Source: Nocardioides luteus (lineage in GTDB: Bacteria > Actinomycetota > Actinomycetes > Propionibacteriales > Nocardioidaceae). From it: a DNA stretch of 64,000 nucleotides. The notes beneath the pieces were generated by a model. That model saw nothing but the letters and a program-made list of their open reading frames with translations. It was not told where the DNA came from and did no database searches. The position numbers and the translations under genes are program-made. Below, one piece after another: positions 58,400-64,000 of the stretch. The stretch lies in NCBI RefSeq assembly GCF_014648595.1, contig NZ_BMRK01000002.1, forward strand, positions 124,001 to 188,000, written 5' to 3'. How positions within the stretch are numbered: the first letter of the stretch is position 1; each line of letters starts with the position of its first letter.

Positions 58400-58470
58400 C
58401 GTAACACGCTGTTCGTAGGACTGTTCGCCCTATCCGAACGACCGGATAGTCCTACGAACGACGTGTTACA
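58400..58470. repeat. 71-bp palindromic repeat, copy C
   Basis: Starts CGTAACACGCTGTTCGTAGG and ends ACGAACGACGTGTTACA. The outer 24-bp arms pair almost completely; the centre (CCGAACGACCGG) matches copy A rather than copy B. It lies inside the leucine-catabolism cluster, between the carboxylase and HMG-CoA lyase genes. Confidence 0.9.
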
Positions 58471-58483
58471 TGGTCGGCGGCGG

Positions 58484-60348
58484 TCACTCATGCGCTGCCT
58501 CCACCACGAACAGCTCCGCCCCGAGGGGCACCTGCGAGCCGGCGCCGGCACCGACCACGGTTACGGTGCCGGCGAACGGGGCCTTGAGGGCGACCTCCAT
58601 CTTCATCGCCTCCAGGACGCCGAGCACCTGGCCCTCCTCGACCGTGTCGCCGACCTGCACGCGCACGTCGATGACCGTGCCGGGCATCTTGGCCTCGACC
58701 GCGCCGTCGCTGTGGTGGGCAGCTGCTCCGGCGACCCGGTCGGGCGGGGAGAAGTCGAAGCGGTGACCCTGGTGGACGATCTCGGCGAGGCCGGGCTGGA
58801 CGTTCACCACTGCCCGATGACGTACGCCGTCGACGACTGCGACGAGCACGTGGTCGGCCGCGCTGATCTGGCGCACGACATGGTCGTCGACGCGGCCGGA
58901 GGGGCGGTCGACGGTGACGCTGCGGTCGAGGTCGACGATGGTGGGCGCTGCCGGGCCGGCGAGCCGCCAGCCGTCGGCGCGGAACGGCGTCGTGGTGTCC
59001 GAGACGGCGGAGAGCATCGCGCTCACCCACGCGACCATCGTGCGCGGCACCTCGGGATCGGGCGCCGCGACCTCGTTGCGGTCGAGCCAGGCGGTGTCGA
59101 TCTCCGCGTCGCGGAACGCGTCGGAGGCGGCCAGCACGCGCAGGAAGCCGGTGTTGGTGGTCAGCCCGAGGACCGCGGTCTCGTCGAGCGCCCGGACCAG
59201 TGCGGCCCGGGCCGCCTCCCGGTCGGAGCCGCGGACGATGATCTTGGCGAGCATCGGGTCGTAGGCGGTGCTGACGACCTGCTCGCTCTCCAGCGCGTGC
59301 TCGACGCGGGCGTTCTCCGACCAACGCACGAGGGAGGTCCGGCCGGCCTGGGGCAGGAAGCCCGCGAATGCGTCCTCCGCATAGACCCGGACCTCGATGG
59401 CGTGGCCGTCGACGCGTACGTCGTCCTGGGTGATCCCGAGCGGTTCGCCCGCCGCGACCCGGAGCTGGAGTGCGACCAGGTCGACGCCGGTGATCTCCTC
59501 GGTCACCGGGTGCTCGACCTGGAGGCGCGTGTTCATCTCCAGGAAGTAGGCGTCACCGGTGGCGTCGTCGAGCAGGAACTCGACCGTGCCGGCACCGGTG
59601 TAGCCGACCTGCTTCGCGAGCGCGACGGCGCTGGTCAGGACCAGGTCGCGCTGCGCGTCGGTGAGCGTCGGCGCCGGGGCCTCCTCGATCACCTTCTGGT
59701 GGCGGCGCTGGGTCGAGCAGTCACGCTCGAAGAGGTGGACGACGTTGCCGTGGGTGTCGCCGAAGACCTGAACCTCGATGTGGCGGCCGCGCTCGACGTA
59801 CTTCTCGATGAGGAGGGTCTCGTCGCCGAACGAGCTCAGCGCCTCCCGGGCGGCCGCGGCGCGGGCCTCGTCCAGGTCGGCCGCGTCACGGACGATGCGC
59901 ATGCCCTTCCCACCGCCGCCGGCAGCGGCCTTCACCAGCAGGGGGTACGGACTGTCCTCGCCCCGCGGCACCACGGGTACGCCGGCCGCGACCGCGATCT
60001 CCCGGGCAGCGTCCTTGCGGCCCATCTGCTCGATCACCTCGGGCGTCGGGCCGACCCAGGTCAGCCCCGCCTTCGCGACCGCGCGGGCGAACTCGGCCCG
60101 CTCGGAGAGGAACCCGTAGCCCGGGTGGATCGCCGCAGCACCCGCCTCGACGGCAGCCGTGACGACCGCGTCCGGGTCGAGGTAGGAGGAGACCTCGACG
60201 GCCTCGTCGGCGTCGCGTACGTGGGGCGCGTCCGCGTCGAGCGCGGTGTAGATCGCGATCGTACGGATGCCGAGCTCGCGGCACGTGCGGAAGACGCGCC
60301 GCGCGATCTCGCCCCGGTTGGCGACCAGAACACTCTCGAACACGGCCA

Positions 60349-60349
<1 letters not shown>
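58484..60349 (-). CDS. Acyl-CoA carboxylase alpha subunit (biotin carboxylase + biotin carrier), methylcrotonyl-CoA type
   Basis: 621 residues. Biotin carboxylase domain 1-450: VLVANRGEIARRVFRTC, HPGYGFLSERAEFA, AAAGGGGKGMRIV (ATP loop), EKYVERGRHIEVQVFGD, FLEMNTRLQVEHPVTE. The C-terminal biotinyl domain has LGVLEAMKMEVALKAPF with the biotinylated Lys. ATP-dependent carboxylation of biotin, partnered with the adjacent beta subunit. Context with HMG-CoA lyase and TetR argues for 3-methylcrotonyl-CoA in leucine degradation. ATG 60349 overlaps the beta-subunit stop by one base (TGATG). Confidence 0.93.
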
Positions 60350-61887
<1,538 letters not shown>

Positions 61888-61892
61888 GGCCA

Positions 61893-61914
61893 GAGGTTAA
61901 CGTTCATTAACCTC
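61893..61914. promoter_or_regulatory. TetR operator overlapping the carboxylase promoter
   Basis: GAGGTTAA-CGTTCA-TTAACCTC: perfect 8-bp arms, 6-bp spacer. It overlaps the stop codon of the tetR gene and contains the presumed -10 (TAACCT, minus strand) of the carboxylase operon. Binding would directly mask the transcription start. Confidence 0.75.
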
Positions 61915-62485
61915 ACGTGACAAGCCCCCCGAGAGCGGCACGAGCCATCTGGGTGAGCACGGCGCGGGTGTCCTCCTCGGGGAGGACCCGGTTGTGCGGC
62001 GTGGAGTTGATCAGCCCGAAGACTCCGTGGGCCATCGCGCGAGCGGTGTCGGTGCTCAGCGACGGGTCGCGGTCGCGGAGCTGGTCGGCCCAGAGGTCGA
62101 CGTACTTCCGCTGCAGGGTGCGGACCTGGTCCCGCGCCTCGCGCGGGAGCGACTGCCAGTCACGCTCCTGGACGACGATCAGCGCTCGGTCGCGCAGTGC
62201 GAAGTCGACATGCCAGTCGATCAGCGCCTCGATGGCAGCGGTGGTGCCCTCCGCGGCGCGCACCCGGGCTCGTCCCTCGCGGAGCAGCTCCTGGGAGATG
62301 GAGACGAGCATCTCGGCGAGCATCGCGTCCTTGCTCGGGAAGTGCTTGTAGAGCGCCGGACCGGAGATGCCGCAGGCTGCACCGAGCTCGGAGACGGAGA
62401 CACCGTGGAAGCCGCGCGCGGCGAACAGCTCGGCCGCGGTGTCCAGGATCTGCTCACGCCTGGTCTTCGTCGGGGCCGAGGTCAT
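61913..62485 (-). CDS. TetR-family regulator of the leucine-catabolism operon
   Basis: 190 residues. The helix-turn-helix reads QILDTAAELFAARGFHGVSVSELGAACGISGPALYKHFPSKDAML. The C-terminal part (LIDWHVDFALRDRALIVVQERDWQSLP; GVFGLINSTPHN) matches the SACE_7040-like group often found beside acyl-CoA carboxylase genes, which senses acyl-CoA-type ligands; the ligand here is inferred. Its end overlaps the operator in front of accD. ATG 62485. Confidence 0.88.
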   Translation of the reverse strand: MTSAPTKTRREQILDTAAELFAARGFHGVSVSELGAACGISGPALYKHFPSKDAMLAEMLVSISQELLREGRARVRAAEGTTAAIEALIDWHVDFALRDRALIVVQERDWQSLPREARDQVRTLQRKYVDLWADQLRDRDPSLSTDTARAMAHGVFGLINSTPHNRVLPEEDTRAVLTQMARAALGGLVT

Positions 62486-62519
62486 TGCACGAGGTTAGCG
62501 CGTGATCACCTCCGTCAGC

Positions 62520-63200
62520 TCACTCCTCCAGCAGGTGGCGGGCGCGCAGCACCGCGTCGAGCGCGATCTCCACGTCATCGACCTGCTCCCGCGTCGACTC
62601 GCCGACGACGGGTTGCTGTCGGGGCTCCGGGGGCGTGGCGTCGCGTACGTGTCGGCGCAGCCGGCTCATCAGCTCGTCTCGCTCGGCCCCACGCAGGTGG
62701 AGCAGGACGGAGGCGTCCCGGTCGGCCGTCCAGCAGAGCTGGTGGAGCACCGCGAGCGAGTGATCGCACACGTCGTGCCAGTGGCCGCAGGTGCAGGTCA
62801 CCGCGAGCTCCTCGCCGTAGGGGACCAGCTCGACCCCGGCCTCCTCGGCGTGCTCGGCTACGTCGAGCGGCAGCTCCCCGGCGAGCAGGGCCTCGGCCCG
62901 CGCAGGCGTGGCGCCGAGAACCTCCGCCAGGGCTGCGACCGCTTCCGCGTCAAGGGTCGGGACCGTGCCGGAGACCGTCCACAGCCCACGCTCGTCGTCG
63001 ACCGCGGCCGCAAACCGGCCGGCGTCGACGACGAGGCCCCCGATCCGCCCCGACCGGGCGAGCGCGCGCGCACCGGAGAGCTGGTTGTCGTCGTAGGCCC
63101 GCTCCTCGATCGCCCGCAGGAACGCGCGGCCCCACCAGGACTCCACGCGTACGGAGCTGCGCCGGTGCGGCTCGCGCGCGAAGGTCAGCGCGGGGCTCAT
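62520..63200 (-). CDS. SWIM zinc-finger protein partnered with a SNF2 helicase
   Basis: 226 residues. The SWIM motif is CTCGHWHDVCDHSLAVLHQL (C-x-C...C-x-H). The N-terminus SWWGRAFLRAIEERAYDDNQLSGARALARSGRIGGLVVDAG is the standard start of the bacterial SWIM proteins found next to SNF2 helicases. The two are thought to act together on DNA, though the process is unknown. The start overlaps the helicase stop by four bases, so they are translated together. A basic/acidic C-terminus has no further domain. Confidence 0.92.
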   Translation of the reverse strand: MSPALTFAREPHRRSSVRVESWWGRAFLRAIEERAYDDNQLSGARALARSGRIGGLVVDAGRFAAAVDDERGLWTVSGTVPTLDAEAVAALAEVLGATPARAEALLAGELPLDVAEHAEEAGVELVPYGEELAVTCTCGHWHDVCDHSLAVLHQLCWTADRDASVLLHLRGAERDELMSRLRRHVRDATPPEPRQQPVVGESTREQVDDVEIALDAVLRARHLLEE

Positions 63201-64000
63201 GACGCGATCCGGCGGCGTTTCCGGCGCTTCTGCGGACCGAGCTTGACCAGCTCGCGGAGCTCGGCGTTGGACAGCTCGGTGAAGGCCGCCTCACCGCTGC
63301 CGAGGACCGCGTCGGCGAGGACGCGCTTGCGCTGCAGCAGCTCGGCGACTCGCTCCTCGACGGTGCCCTGGGTGACGAGGCGGTGCACCTGCACCGTCTG
63401 CGTCTGGCCGATGCGGTGGGCCCGGTCGGTCGCCTGGTCCTCGACGGCAGGGTTCCACCACCGGTCGACGTGGATCACGTGGTCGGCGCGGGTCAGGTTG
63501 AGCCCGACCCCGCCGGCCTTGAGCGAGAGCAGGAAGACCGGCACCTCGCCGGCCTGGAAGCGCTCGACCATGCGCGAACGCTCCGCCACCGGGGTGCCGC
63601 CATAGAGGAACTGGTGCTCCACGCCTGCGGCTGCCCAGTGGGCCTCGAGGAGACGGGCCATCGCGACGTACTGGGTGAAGACGAGCACCGCTCCCGACTC
63701 GGCCAGCACGGTCGAGACCAGCTCGTCGAGGAGGTCGATCTTCTGCGACCGGCCCGCGATCCGGCCGGCCTCCTGCTTGAGGAACTGGGCCGGGTGGTTG
63801 CAGATCTGCTTGAGTCCCGTGAGCAGGCTCAGCACCAGCCCGCGACGCTGTGGGTCGTCGGCCTCGAGGCGCTCGATGCGCTCCATCGCGTCGCGCACGT
63901 ACGCCTCGTAGAGGACTGTCTGCTCGCGGGTCAGCGACAGCAGATGGTCGGTCTCGGTCTTGGGTGGCAGCTCGGGCGCGACGCCGGGGTCGGACTTGCG
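63197..64000 (-). CDS. SNF2-family DEAD/DEAH helicase, 5' part outside the window
   Basis: 268 C-terminal residues. Helicase motifs of the second RecA-like domain: LKQICNHPAQF, KIDLLDELVSTVLAESGAVLVFTQYVAMARLLEAHW (motif IV region), VFLLSLKAGGVGLNLTRADHVIHVDRWWNPAVEDQATDRAHRIGQTQTVQVHRLV (motifs V and VI). The protein ends in a strongly basic RRKRRRIAS. SNF2 ATPases translocate on double-stranded DNA. Four-base overlap with the SWIM gene downstream. Confidence 0.94.
   Translation of the reverse strand, partial: RKSDPGVAPELPPKTETDHLLSLTREQTVLYEAYVRDAMERIERLEADDPQRRGLVLSLLTGLKQICNHPAQFLKQEAGRIAGRSQKIDLLDELVSTVLAESGAVLVFTQYVAMARLLEAHWAAAGVEHQFLYGGTPVAERSRMVERFQAGEVPVFLLSLKAGGVGLNLTRADHVIHVDRWWNPAVEDQATDRAHRIGQTQTVQVHRLVTQGTVEERVAELLQRKRVLADAVLGSGEAAFTELSNAELRELVKLGPQKRRKRRRIAS

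Overview
The window is 64 kb of very GC-rich DNA, close to gap-free, with strong G/C preference at third codon positions. Many genes begin with GTG, four-base start/stop overlaps are common, and many start codons lie only 6-7 nt after a TANNNT hexamer, as in leaderless actinobacterial transcripts. Together with the family content (ECF42/DGPF regulation, DUF4446, DUF5926, an accA/accD-type carboxylase, SWIM + SNF2 pair) this points to a chromosome of a Nocardioides-like actinobacterium; the genus is an inference. No rRNA, tRNA, prophage, transposase gene or CRISPR array was seen.

Region by region. 1-8 kb: start of the Entner-Doudoroff dehydratase gene edd (cut by the window edge), divergent from a ROK repressor with a phased operator array between them; then an LtrA membrane protein, a SIMPL protein, an AbiEi/DUF559 nuclease-like protein, a PadR regulator and a TM_helix channel-like protein. 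8-16 kb: M3 oligopeptidase, an ECF42 sigma factor between two DGPF/YCII genes with two near-identical promoters, an MFS exporter, an alpha/beta hydrolase and a GT2 glycosyltransferase. 16-25 kb: pseudouridine catabolism (psuK-psuG), an FMN alpha-hydroxy-acid oxidase, a TetR/fatty-acid-hydroxylase pair with a clear operator, and a compact serS-HAD-GNAT-HAD-secreted protein operon. 25-35 kb: a PAP2 phosphatase-lipid kinase fusion, a hairpin-rich gap that may encode a small RNA, DUF4446 divergent from pheA-larB-larC, a GDT1-type transporter, arginine deiminase, a cyclic-nucleotide-binding protein with a class III cyclase, and an AraC/GyrI-like regulator.

35-50 kb: a SEC-C protein, GDPD, SDR, a secreted transglycosylase and a medium-chain reductase; then an aromatic-amino-acid-lyase homologue with an altered cofactor triad, divergent from a complete OpuC/EgtU-type quaternary-amine ABC importer; a TetR-controlled membrane protein plus flavoprotein reductase; and a PoxB-type TPP enzyme. 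50-64 kb: an Orc/Cdc6-like ATPase, Fpg/Nei glycosylase, rhodanese, Aat transferase, EcsC protein, a three-gene sulfotransferase-like operon whose middle member lacks the nucleotide loop, a leucine-catabolism cluster (HMG-CoA lyase, carboxylase alpha and beta, TetR), and a SWIM protein coupled to a SNF2 helicase that runs off the window.

The observations most worth following are: the altered lyase next to an OpuC/EgtU importer; the degenerate sulfotransferase between two intact ones; a family of 71-bp near-perfect palindromes present three times; palindromes inserted in frame in the linker of larC; the matched ECF42 promoters; the missing canonical start codon of the cyclase; and the hairpin array at 26.8-27.0 kb.
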